Assembly: GCA_030867875.1 (NCBI GenBank)
Contig: JAOWCC010000445.1
Location: 80,388-144,387 of the forward strand
Direction of reading: 5' to 3'
DNA: 64,000 nt
DNA from: Actinernus sp. WN-2022
Taxonomy: Eukaryota > Cnidaria > Anthozoa > Actiniaria > Actinernidae
Shown: piece by piece, positions 22,785-32,292 of the stretch
Position numbering within the stretch: position 1 is the stretch's first letter
Layout of the letters: the number at the start of each line of letters is the position of its first letter
The notes under the pieces: model-generated
Databases searched by the model: none
Seen by the model: only the letters and a program-made list of their open reading frames with translations
Told to the model about the DNA's origin: nothing
Made by a program: the position numbers and the translations under genes

Positions 22785-23015
22785 TTTAGTTTTCAGATAT
22801 TTAGAAAAGTTTTGGATGCTGAAATGAAGAAGTCACACAGAGCTGGCGACCACTTGTCGGAGAAACATTCTCGTGAGGAGAAGAAACCAGTCACCCAAGA
22901 GGAAGAGACACTGGTGTGGACAATGGGATTACTTGGAGATAAGAATGCAGAAACTTTGTTAAATACTATTTACTTTAGTAATTGTACGGTTAATATTTCA
23001 TTTCATCAGAAATAA
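22785..23015 (+). pseudogene. DUF3504/Crypton-type tyrosine recombinase fragment
   Basis: The open frame contains FRKVLDAEMKKSHRAG, then KKPVTQEEETLVWTMGLLGD and AETLLNTIYF. This pattern resembles the start of the DUF3504 domain found in Crypton-derived proteins (KCTD1/ZMYM/QRICH1-like relatives) common in cnidarian genomes. An acceptor-like TTTTATGTTTAG precedes it. After NTIYF the similarity ends and the frame stops, so the catalytic recombinase core (the usual R...HxxR...Y residues) is absent. It is a partial, probably dead copy. The assignment is from remembered family pattern. Confidence 0.5.
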
Positions 23016-23439
23016 GTTCTGGTTTCATGAATTTACGTTTAGCTTTATCGTTACTACATTAGGAACTGAAATATTGCTTAAATATTGAAATATGTATATC
23101 TCTTATTTTGATAACTTCTGTCCCGTTATTGTATGTAGAAACTAGGAGATAGTTATTACGTTACATCAAATTGCCTAATTTCATGTCTCATGTTCTCATG
23201 TTTTTAGAACTGTAATCTAGAACTAATTTGCATATTGTCTGTACTTGGAAACGATTTCAAAGTACAGCAAATATGCAAATTTGCTATCGTTTTAACTTAT
23301 TTGAATATTTTCTGTATTTGGAAACGATTTCAAAGTACAGCAATTATGTAAATTAGTTATTGTTTTACCCCTCAATTTCCCTCAGCTTCAAAGCCCTGCC
23401 CACTTGAATAATTAACTTTGTCGTACTATCCCTAGTTTC
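23016..23439. other. AT-rich gap with a duplicated palindrome-like motif
   Basis: Two related blocks (about 23225-23275 and 23305-23355) each contain TTGGAAACGATTTCAAAGTACAG between sequences that pair with each other, forming hairpins. The 5' part of the gypsy element (LTR, primer-binding site, gag start) should lie here but is not recognisable. Confidence 0.35.
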
Positions 23440-24488
23440 ATGTATCAACACGTGGCCATTGTTGTAGCACTAGAGAAACACTATAACCCAGCTCCATTGG
23501 AGATCGCGGAAAGTTTCCATTTCGGAACTCGCCACCAGAAGCAAGGTGAATCAATAAGTGATTTCATTGTGGCATTAAAGAAATTGTCCATCCATTGCAA
23601 TTACGGAGAATTCCTCAATCGTGCATTGCGAGACTTAATAACACGAAGATTCAGAATAAGCTGTTAAACACGGAGGACCTTACATTTGTCAAGGCCAGCA
23701 GGATAGCAAAGTCAATGGAAATGGCAGAGAAAAACACTCAAGAATTCAGGCCCAATACTGGAGCTGAAAGGGATAGTAGCCAAGGAACTGTAAATAAACT
23801 AGGAACTGTTAAAGGAAACACTGATGAACTATCTTGTTACAGATGTGGGGGAAAGCATGCTGCACCTAGTTGTAAGTTTAAATCAGCTAAATATTATAAG
23901 TGTTCTAAAATTGGTCATATCGCATCAGTTTGTCGAAGTAAGACAGCTGAATCAGATGTAAAATCTAAACCAGCTCAAGCACCCAGGGGTAATCTGCATA
24001 ATATAACAAGTGATGAGAATAGTGAGTTATATAATGAGAGTAGTGAGTTTGATGAGTTGGGTATTTACTCCATCGCTACAGATAGACCCAGACGCAAGCG
24101 GTATACAGTAGAGCTGTCAATTGAAGGGTCTGTGTGTGCAATGGAAATGGATACTGCAGCTGATTATTCAATTATGAGTAAGAGCACATATATGCAAAAA
24201 ATTAGTCATATTCCACTTTCTCCATCTGAGGTTAAATTGAAAACCTACACTGGGGAAACACTTGAGGTGTGTGGTAAAATGCAGTGCAGAGTGGTATACA
24301 AGGGCAATCAGTATCAATTGGCAATACTCGTAGCCAATTATGAGGGTAAGCCTACTCTACTGGGCAAAGATTGGCTATCACATATAAAGCTTGAGTGGGG
24401 TGAGATTTTCAGCATCAATAGCGGTGTCAACTTGATGATTTACTTTCTAAACACAGTAAACTGTTTGAGGAAGGTTATGAGGGCATGA
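23440..24488 (+). pseudogene. gag/protease part of the gypsy element, frameshifted
   Basis: Gag gives the structural particle proteins and protease cleaves the polyprotein. Two open stretches (to 23667, and 23595-24488) overlap in different frames; a small deletion near 23635-23645 best explains this. In the second stretch (297 codons) a zinc knuckle C81-C84-H88-C93 is intact, while the next one has lost its first Cys (Tyr in its place; C103, H108, C113 remain). The protease motif reads DTA at 186-188 instead of the usual DTG/DSG, which would be expected to impair catalysis. The frame then changes again near 24425-24435 before pol. Confidence 0.8.
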
Positions 24489-27205
24489 CCGGATTTGAAG
24501 CCCACATCACCATGAAAGAAGGGGCAAAGCCAGTATTTGTTAAGCCAAGGAAAGTTCCTTATGCACTGAAGGAAGCAGTTGAGAAGGAATTAGATAAGCT
24601 TGAGAAGCACGGGGTTATAAAGAAAACTGAGAGATCAGACTGGGCAAGCCCAATTGTGGTTGTGCCAAAAGCAGACAAGTCAATTAGAATATGTGGGGAC
24701 TATAAGGTAACTATTAACCAGAGTGTAGAGGATGAACAGTATCCACTCCCCACTACACAAGATCTATATACAGCACTTACTGGCTCCAAAGTGTTCAGTA
24801 AGCTGGATTTGTCACATGCATATGCACAGTTAAGTGTTGATAAAGAGAGTCTGGAATATCTGACTATAAACACACATAGGGGGCTCTACTCCTATACGAA
24901 GTTGCCATATGGAGTCAAGTCTTCGCCTAAGATTTTTCAGGCCAAAATGGACCAGATCTTGCAAGGGGTAGAGAAATGTGTGTGTAAACAGGACGATATT
25001 CTGATTGGTGGTGATGACTGGAAAGAGAATCTCAAAATTCTTTTAGAGGTACTGGACAGACTGGCTAAACATAATGTACACTTGAAGCTGGCCAAATGTG
25101 AGTTTCTGAAACCTGAGATGGTATACTTAGGGTTGAAAATAAATGCTGAAGGCTTGCATCCAGTAACGGAGAAAATTGATGCTGTAAGACAGGCGCCAGT
25201 ACCGTCTAATGTGAGTGAACTGAGATCCTTATTGGGAATGGTTCAATACTATCACTCATTTCTGCCAGGTCTAGCCACTACACTGGCACCATTGCATGAT
25301 CTTCTAAAGAAGGGCACCCCATGGAAGTGGACAAGTGAGTGCCAACAAGCCTATGAAGCTTGTAAGCTAGGTCTCACCAGTGAGACATTATTGGTGCATT
25401 ATGATGTGAATCGCAGCTTAAAGCTAGATTGTGATGCTTCTAGTTATGGACTTGGGGCAGTGATAAGTCACGTGATGGATGATGGACAGGAAAGACCTAT
25501 AGCCTATGCATCACGAACTCTCAGTTCAAGTGAAAAGAACTATGCACAAATAGAGAGGGAAGCTTTGTCAATTATATTTGGAGTAAAAAAATTCCACCAG
25601 TACTTGTATGGGCGAAATTTCACCTCAGTTACCGACCACAAGCCATTATTATCTATCTTGGTCCCAAAGTCTGCCATACCTACACTCGCAGCAAGCCGAA
25701 TGCAAAGGTGGGCTATAGTGCTTTCTGCCTATGACAATGACATAGAATACAGACGCTCTGAGGATCATTCCAATTGTGATGCACTGTCCAGGTTACCACA
25801 TGAGGAGTCGACAGTGAGTAGTGAGGGAGCAATATATCATGTTAGTGTTTTTGATGGTGATTTTCCCCCTACAGCTAAAACAATTGCACAGCAAACTCAA
25901 TTGGATCCAGTGTTGAGTAGAGTACTCCACTGTGTTATGTCAGGATGGCCAGAGGAATGTGAGGATGAAAACCTTAGGCCATATTATAACAGAAGACTCG
26001 AGTTGTCATGTGAGCAGAATTGTGTTCTGTGGGGTTCTAGAGTAATTATTCCTCTGACTTCCAGGAGAAAAATGTTGGAGGAATTACATTGGGAACATCC
26101 AGGTATGTGTGGAATGAAAGCCATTGCTCGCACATGTGTGTGGTGGCCAAAAATGGATGAAGAAATCGAGGAAGCCTGTCGCGTTTGTTCAGTATGCCAA
26201 AGTGTTAGAAGTTCCCCTCCCAGTGCACCTCTGATTCCATGGAAATGGCCAACCAGACCATACCAGCGCATTCATGTTGATTTTTGCCAAGATGGCAATG
26301 ACTATTTTCTGGTAGTTATCGACAGCCACTCGAAGTGGATTGATGTGCAACACATGACTTCCACAACTGCAGAGCGCACCATTGATGAGTTGAGGTTGAT
26401 TTTTGCTAATCATGGTCTACCCGAAGAATTGGTCTCTGATAACGGGCCTCAGTTTGTGTCCTTTGAGTTTGCAGAATTTATGCGTAAAAACGGCATAAAG
26501 CATACACTAGTTCCACCCTACCACCCTCAATCGAATGGGGCAGCGGAAAGATCAGTCAGAATAGTTAAAGAAGCATTGCTCAAACAGGTCATTCAGGGTA
26601 CAAGGGGTATGTCTATGAAGCATAGGCTGGCAAATTTTTTGTTCAGGTATCGCACCACACCTCATACTACCACTGGCGTGACACCAGCTGAGCTACTGGT
26701 TAAGCGGCAGCTCAGAAATAGACTGAGTCTTGTCAAGCCGTACCTTGCGCAAACAGTAGAGAGTAAGCAAGAGAAACAGAAACTCTATAATGATATGAAG
26801 TGTAGGAAAGAAAGACCGTTTGAGAGGTATGACCGAGTGCGTGTGAGAAATACCAGAGCTACCTCGAAGAGGGAAAGATGGATTCCGGGCACTGTAGTTA
26901 AAGTGTGCGGTCCCAGAACCTATGTAGTAAGAACAGGGCACAGGACTAGATATGTCCATACTGATCACATGATCAGGGCACATGATGATATTCCTGATGA
27001 TGTGAGCGAGCCAGATATCATGGTACCTGAGTCATGTGAGCAGGCTGGTACGGAGAGTGATGTTAAGAGTCCGTCTGATAGTGTCAGCCAACCACCTGTT
27101 GGTGTTACTGAACCTGTGGTACCTTTAGAGAGTTCCACGACTTCACCCACAGTTCTGAGAAAATCTCAGAGAGTTAGAAAACCTGTTGTTAAACTTGATC
27201 TGTAA
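24485..27205 (+). CDS. gypsy pol polyprotein remnant: reverse transcriptase, RNase H, integrase
   Basis: This is a 906-codon uninterrupted frame; its true N-terminus is upstream in the same frame (about 24430), so the ATG at 24485 is just the first Met. RT (about 20-225) has the LDLSHAYAQL aspartate (D108), but the catalytic box is CKQDD instead of YxDD (169-171 keep DD; the Tyr is Lys), an unusual change. RNase H (314-436) keeps D317, E358 and D384. Integrase has the HHCC finger (H535, H538, C568, C571) and the D599/D652/E688 triad with exact 35-residue D-E spacing. The C-terminus is a GPY/F-like region with no chromodomain. Long openness despite upstream frameshifts suggests a fairly young insertion. 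Confidence 0.9.
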   Translation: MTGFEAHITMKEGAKPVFVKPRKVPYALKEAVEKELDKLEKHGVIKKTERSDWASPIVVVPKADKSIRICGDYKVTINQSVEDEQYPLPTTQDLYTALTGSKVFSKLDLSHAYAQLSVDKESLEYLTINTHRGLYSYTKLPYGVKSSPKIFQAKMDQILQGVEKCVCKQDDILIGGDDWKENLKILLEVLDRLAKHNVHLKLAKCEFLKPEMVYLGLKINAEGLHPVTEKIDAVRQAPVPSNVSELRSLLGMVQYYHSFLPGLATTLAPLHDLLKKGTPWKWTSECQQAYEACKLGLTSETLLVHYDVNRSLKLDCDASSYGLGAVISHVMDDGQERPIAYASRTLSSSEKNYAQIEREALSIIFGVKKFHQYLYGRNFTSVTDHKPLLSILVPKSAIPTLAASRMQRWAIVLSAYDNDIEYRRSEDHSNCDALSRLPHEESTVSSEGAIYHVSVFDGDFPPTAKTIAQQTQLDPVLSRVLHCVMSGWPEECEDENLRPYYNRRLELSCEQNCVLWGSRVIIPLTSRRKMLEELHWEHPGMCGMKAIARTCVWWPKMDEEIEEACRVCSVCQSVRSSPPSAPLIPWKWPTRPYQRIHVDFCQDGNDYFLVVIDSHSKWIDVQHMTSTTAERTIDELRLIFANHGLPEELVSDNGPQFVSFEFAEFMRKNGIKHTLVPPYHPQSNGAAERSVRIVKEALLKQVIQGTRGMSMKHRLANFLFRYRTTPHTTTGVTPAELLVKRQLRNRLSLVKPYLAQTVESKQEKQKLYNDMKCRKERPFERYDRVRVRNTRATSKRERWIPGTVVKVCGPRTYVVRTGHRTRYVHTDHMIRAHDDIPDDVSEPDIMVPESCEQAGTESDVKSPSDSVSQPPVGVTEPVVPLESSTTSPTVLRKSQRVRKPVVKLDL

Positions 27206-27261
27206 GTTACATACTTTAGTTGTTGTTAAGAGTATTACATTCCCATTTTAGAGGGAAGCAG

Positions 27262-27374
27262 TGTAATATATATATTCATACCCATGATGCTTTGCAATAA
27301 AGCGTTGTTGAGTGTTCAATCAAATGGTGCTTGTGTTTATCTTGTACGGAGGCCGTTCTGCCCAATATACTACA
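27262..27374 (+). repeat. Probable 3' LTR of the gypsy element (about 113 bp)
   Basis: It begins TGTAATATATATATTC immediately after the purine tract and ends at TATACTACA, so the ends are TGTA...TACA. An AATAAA polyadenylation signal lies at 27296-27301. Without the 5' copy the right edge cannot be fixed; another TACA at 27386-27389 is possible. Confidence 0.5.
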
Positions 27375-28803
27375 AGTAACTGTTATACATCTCCAAGAAT
27401 AAACTTTACAATCGAAAACTAGAAAAATGAACGCAACTATCGCAGCTGGAAATGAAATTCCAGTTCTTAAAATTAGTACAAGCAAGGGTTTTTTCTTCCA
27501 ATCACTTTGAACTTTCTCGAATCACCCCATTAGCAGAGGCACAGATGATCAGTCTATACATTTCTTTTCATTTCAATTCCAATATCTTCAATTTTAGTCG
27601 TCGAAAGCCCGCCATTTGCCACCGTAGCTTTGTAGTTTGTAGCACCGCTTGCGACCTGTATGTACTGAGCTTCAAACCGGGGGGCACTGCTTGCATAATA
27701 AAGGGGAGGTATGTGAGGTGTCGTCTTCGACCCAGTTGGCAAAATAAAATGTAGTGAAGGTGTTTTTATTAACCAGAATTTCCATCAAATTTATGAAAAT
27801 CAACCCGAATTGATAGTTGATTTGCTCCAAAACAAGACGATGACTCAATGAATGACATGAATGCAGAAGGTTTTCCGACAAGGAAACGTGTTTTTACAAA
27901 CTAAGGTCAGAATAATAGCAAAATCGGCGTATCCAAAATCTCTTATCTTGTACGGTGATGCGGTGTGCATTTTCTGTTAACTGGCATGAGAACTGCCCGA
28001 GTTTAACATAAGTATACATCTTCGTCTCCTTGTTCGATAAATTGTCGTATTCTGAGTGCCATTTGCAGTAGATTAACCTGCATCAAACCCGTTAAACCTA
28101 AAACCAAGGCAAGCATAGCAACCGCTAGTTGGGATCTCATATTTTTCCTTGTCAAGCCGTCCTCTTTTGATGAAAATTAATACAGCTGAAAATATATAAT
28201 CACTCGAACTGTAGAAGCTGTAGTTAGCCAGGCCAAATTTAACTTGGTTTCAAGCCTAAACTGCGCAGTCGGTACAAAATTAAACCGGTCAAAGTGTTTA
28301 TACGATATCGGTACAATTTGTAACCGGTACAGGACCGAAACTGTACCTGCTTTTTTAGGTCTGAAACTTGTACGGTTAGGCGGTCTAAAATTCGTCCGGA
28401 TAGCAGGTATCAGTGTAAATGAAAGGCCTAACCGTACGAATTTTGATACGGATCCACATTCGTCCGGTACTGTGTAACTGTAGCCGTAGTGAGGATCGCT
28501 ATCGTCGACAGCGTGCATTCAGATTTTTTAGTGTTTCTCTCATTGAAAAGCTTGGCGATTGTTATATAAAACAAATAGATTATATTTTCCCGTTTGTTTG
28601 TTGTCATATATGTACATAGGACATCACAGCGTGTGAAGATCAACAATCACGACTGTGTCTAGTGGCGTAGGCCACTGCATGAGTGCGACGACCTAGTTCA
28701 TTTGTGATTGTTTCAGTTTGATCATTTGCATTAAATGCGTGAAAACAATGGGTCAAGCAGCTGTTCTTCGGTTCGTTAAAGCAAGGAACAGCCGTCAGAC
28801 AAG
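27375..28803. other. 1.4-kb stretch without a supported gene
   Basis: No recognisable coding sequence. The 28230-28480 part is rich in CGGTAC and CCGTAC motifs with a short inverted pair (GTACGGTTAGGC / GGCCTAACCGTAC), perhaps an old palindromic element. Otherwise AT-rich. Confidence 0.3.
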
Positions 28804-30885
28804 GCTTTAATAATAATAATAATAATAATAACTTTATTTAACGAGGGTTTAAACACTTTACAGTCACAGACTGATAAACTAGTGGCCCTCTTAATATATT
28901 AAAATATCTTACAAAACTATGCAAATGTAAGTTCTACTGAGTGCTATATAAAGCTGCCAACACTAAAATAGATAAAAGCTATAAAGTCAACTATATTAAT
29001 ACGATGAATAAATAAGCTAAATTTAGAATATTAACAATATGATATTCTAATAATATATACTATGAGTTACACTAATAAAAATAACTATGGCTAAGTAGTA
29101 ATTATTAAGATATGCTAAAATGGTCAAGGCCCTTGTATTGTTCTCTTAACAAATTTGAATGCTCTACCCTAAAGGACTTTATACTTTTACATTTCCTAAT
29201 GGCTGTGGTGGCAAGGCGTTCCATAATCTAGACGAAGTAGTTAAAAAAGTTCTACCTCCCTCAGTTTCTCTTGTGTATCTAGGGCAATGAAGAGTTATAT
29301 CACCGAAGCGTGAAGTCCGTGAAGACACGCTACTTACCTTAACTATCTTATTACTTATATAGTCAGGGACAGCCCCTTGAAAATACTTATAGACAATACA
29401 ACACTTGTTCATTTTAGCCTCATCGTAGTAAGGAATCCACTTAAGCTTGTCAAATAGTGTTACAGTTCTCTCCTCTCGCACTTTCACACCCAGAATCACT
29501 CGAGCAGCTCTCTTTTGTAGCCTGAATACTCTACGGAGATTATCGTTAGAAGTCATTGTCCAGATTACACTACCATACATCAATACGGGCTTAATTATAG
29601 AGTTATAAAACTGGATACGCTCAGTTTTCGGCAGAAAGTATCTTATTGATCGTAATAGGCCTATTCGCTTGGCGAGCTTTTTACACAAAGTTTCAATGTG
29701 TTCATCAAATGTTAAGTCCTGGTCGATCGTGATACCAAGCAGTTTATGCGAATGCACCTGCTCAAGTGTGACATCAGTAGCCGTATGAATGTCTAGTGCT
29801 TGTTCATCAGAAGAGAGCTTGGACCTTAGTCTCTTTCCAGTAACGAGCATCGACTTGGTCTTGCTAGTATTCAACTGAAGACGATTGTTCTTCGACCATT
29901 TCTCTAAGTCCACTGTACTTTCACCAAGGTTACTCCGCAGATTCCCAATTTCAGACCACAGTGAGGAACTGCTGAGTGTCGTGTCATCAGCAAAGACATC
30001 TACACTTGATGAACCAGCTACTGATTCGGGTAGATCGTTGATAAATATTAGGAAAAGGAGAGGAGCGAGCACGGATCGCTGTGGTACACCATGGGTGAGG
30101 TACTGGGGCGAGGATAACTTGTTGTTTATAGCAGTGAACTGCTTGCGTGGCGTAAGGTACGACTTCATCAGTTTCAAACTGCAATCATCCAAGCCATATA
30201 TGCGTAGTTTCTGGGCTAAGACGTGGTGATCAACAAGGTCAAAAGCTTTCCTAAAGTCAGCAAAGACAATGCCATTCACGTGGTTATTATCTAGGTTTGT
30301 CAGTAGTTTATCTATAATGTTAATCAGAGCAGTTTCCGTCGAATGGTGCTTCCTGAAGCCCGACTGAAGCTTGTACAACAGGTTATTGCCCTTCAAAAAT
30401 ACATGGAGAGAATTGTGTAAGTGGCGCTCGAACACTTTTGATAATACTGGTAGCACGGAGATGGGGCGATAGTTGTTCTTATCCGATTTGCTGTTACACT
30501 TGTGCAGGGGTACAACCTTTGCTTCCTTCCACACAGATGGAAATGTGCCACTTGTGATGCAGGTGTTAATCAGCTTGGTGAGCGATGGAGAGATCGCCGG
30601 TGCCGCAATCTTCAAGAGACGCACACTCAGTCCGTCAGTACCCGTTGCTTTACCTGATGGGATAGATTCTATGAGCCTCTGTGTTTGACGAGGTGTTATC
30701 ATCGGAAAAGTCAGTTTGGTGTCGGGGTGCTTGTGTCTTCTAACAAACTCCGTCACTACTGCGGGGTCAAACGGCTTTTGATCCTTGTCGGCTAACTTTT
30801 TGGCTATACCTGAAAAATGCTCGTTAAAGATATCAGCGATTTGCCCCTGATTTCGTCCTGATTTACATAAACTTTTGTTTCGATT
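28804..30885 (-). mobile_element. CR1/L2-like LINE, 5'-truncated
   Basis: On the minus strand the reverse-transcriptase frame is followed by about 370 bp of AT-rich 3' UTR that ends CGTTAAATAAAGTTATTATT and a (TTA)n run at 28808-28832. LINEs of the CR1/L2 group end in such short microsatellites. The coding part is lost upstream of about 30885, where a dispersed repeat shared with 6487-6545 begins, so no endonuclease domain is present. Confidence 0.85.
29179..30885 (-). CDS. LINE reverse-transcriptase remnant (endonuclease missing)
   Basis: The frame is open from about 30885 to the stop near 29179; translation from the in-frame position at 30756 gives 525 codons, but similarity extends upstream (IADIFNEHFSGI), so no true start is present. 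Numbering from 30756: finger motif NYRPISVLPVLSK at 95-107, first catalytic Asp in VFADFRKAFD (D167), GVPQRSVLAPLLF at 223-235, and catalytic FADD at 255-258. The usual GVPQGSVLGPLLF has both Gly residues replaced (Arg and Ala), a likely sign of decay. The thumb and the C-terminal SRLWNALP motif are present. It would make cDNA of its own RNA at a nicked target if intact. Confidence 0.85.
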   Translation of the reverse strand, partial: NRNKSLCKSGRNQGQIADIFNEHFSGIAKKLADKDQKPFDPAVVTEFVRRHKHPDTKLTFPMITPRQTQRLIESIPSGKATGTDGLSVRLLKIAAPAISPSLTKLINTCITSGTFPSVWKEAKVVPLHKCNSKSDKNNYRPISVLPVLSKVFERHLHNSLHVFLKGNNLLYKLQSGFRKHHSTETALINIIDKLLTNLDNNHVNGIVFADFRKAFDLVDHHVLAQKLRIYGLDDCSLKLMKSYLTPRKQFTAINNKLSSPQYLTHGVPQRSVLAPLLFLIFINDLPESVAGSSSVDVFADDTTLSSSSLWSEIGNLRSNLGESTVDLEKWSKNNRLQLNTSKTKSMLVTGKRLRSKLSSDEQALDIHTATDVTLEQVHSHKLLGITIDQDLTFDEHIETLCKKLAKRIGLLRSIRYFLPKTERIQFYNSIIKPVLMYGSVIWTMTSNDNLRRVFRLQKRAARVILGVKVREERTVTLFDKLKWIPYYDEAKMNKCCIVYKYFQGAVPDYISNKIVKVSSVSSRTSRFGDITLHCPRYTRETEGGRTFLTTSSRLWNALPPQPLGNVKV

Positions 30886-31110
30886 TTCTCGGCCAAAATA
30901 AGTCGTATCGCCAAAATAACTGAAAACATGACTCTCTTCATCTAGACTTTTGATAACTGCGATAAATAATTCGCGTCCGATTTTTATGGGATTTACAAAC
31001 TCTCGCCGGCTTTCAGCTTTCAGTTTGAGTTTGTAAATCCCATAAAGATCGTCCGCTCATTCTTTATCTAGTACTTAAAAATATACTTCATATTCTTTTA
31101 AACTGGTTAA
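30886..31110. repeat. Dispersed repeat and hairpin segment
   Basis: 30875-30935 matches 6487-6545 inverted (TTTTGGCGATACGAC core). Next to it, TATGGGATTTACAAACTC (about 30986-31003) is mirrored by GAGTTTGTAAATCCCATA (about 31026-31043), a strong hairpin. Confidence 0.5.
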
Positions 31111-31560
31111 AGGGGTGAACCCACTTTGGCTGCTCTTTCCAATGATGTTATTGGTCTGGCAAGTAGAGCAAATTATGACGTCATTCTGACGGCAAAAATA
31201 GGGGTGAACCGTTGGTTAACCGTTATAACAACATTAACAAGCCCCAATACTGCAGAAATTGTTGTAACGTTTGAGCTCTAATTTGTACTTTACCCTGTGG
31301 TAACAAAAGGCATGACCCTGAATCTACTCAGTGGGCTGTTCTTTCCAAAGATGCTACTTTTTGCGCAATTAGAGCAAGCTATGACGTCATTCTGACGTTG
31401 ATGAACCTTGTGGTGAACCGTTGTAAACGGTAAACACAAGCTCCGATACTGCAGAAATGTTCCTTTTACGTCATCTTTTAAAACATTGAAGTACTTTACT
31501 TTCATTTTCATTCAATGCTGGGAATTTTATTATCTTCATGACGTCATTGTGACGTCATTC
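31111..31560. repeat. Diverged tandem duplication carrying four TGACGTCA palindromes
   Basis: 31115-31275 and 31310-31465 are related (shared CTCTTTCCAA, ATGACGTCATTCTGACG, GTGAACCGTTG, ATACTGCAGAAAT). TGACGTCA sits at 31176-31183, 31382-31389, 31539-31546 and 31550-31557. This octamer is the CRE/ATF site in animals. Whether it is regulatory here or simply part of a repeat is unknown. Confidence 0.45.
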
Positions 31561-32114
31561 AGCAGCGATGGATTTCAAACAAAATACACGAGATGTAGAT
31601 TCTTTAAAAGAGCTTGCCAAGTATGGCTAGAATTCTCTTAATTCTCGAAATTCTACAGCTGATTTTACCTCAATTTGCAAAGGCGTTTTCAGACATGTAG
31701 ACTTTCAATAATATTTTAAAAAGCACCAACTCAAGATGAATTTGTTCGATTTGTCTGAAATTTTCACGAAATGTCATTTGATATTGGGGAATTGGGAAAT
31801 TCTAAACCAGATCGATCGGTGAAACTAGCAACGCAGTACTGTAGGAATGTAATCCGAACCATTTCATTTCCCACGAATTCTTAGTTCATTCACAACAGCC
31901 CCAGCGTAGACTTGAGGAAATTATTCCGGAATAATTTTGGGAATAATAGGTCCATAAAAGAATCAGGAATTATTCCGGAATAACAGGTTAAAAAAAGAAT
32001 AATCTTGATCTTTTGCAGGAATGAATATACGAGCTGGTCAGAGGGAGTAAATCATGTTTAATTTTGACTTTCAAGGCAGTCATTGAGTGATTGAACCGGC
32101 TATTATGCTAGGTG
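31561..32114. other. Unassigned stretch
   Basis: No gene is seen. A palindrome ATTATTCCGGAATAAT occurs near 31921-31936 and again at 31968-31983. Confidence 0.3.
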
Positions 32115-32292
32115 TTAAAGGGAACCTCGGCTGAAAAACAATGTTTGCTCTCAAGTGTTTGTTATGGATGCCTAAGTCTGTTTCTGTGTTTGTCTCCAGT
32201 GAATTGTACACTAGATGTCATTTATGCACCGAATTTCCTCTCGATAAAACTCATTTGAATTTCCTGCGCGCCGCCATCTTGGATATCATGAC

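Larger units (their letters stand above)
23440..27374 (+). mobile_element. Ty3/gypsy LTR retrotransposon, 5'-truncated and decayed
   Basis: Order of parts on the + strand: gag remnant, zinc knuckles, aspartic protease, reverse transcriptase, RNase H, integrase, then a purine tract (GAGGGAAG, 27251-27258) and a short 3' LTR. Gag-protease-RT-RNaseH-integrase order is the Ty3/gypsy order. No matching 5' LTR or tRNA primer-binding site was found upstream. Two reading-frame breaks separate the three open stretches, so the copy is unlikely to be active. The insertion lies right after a Crypton-like fragment. Confidence 0.9.
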
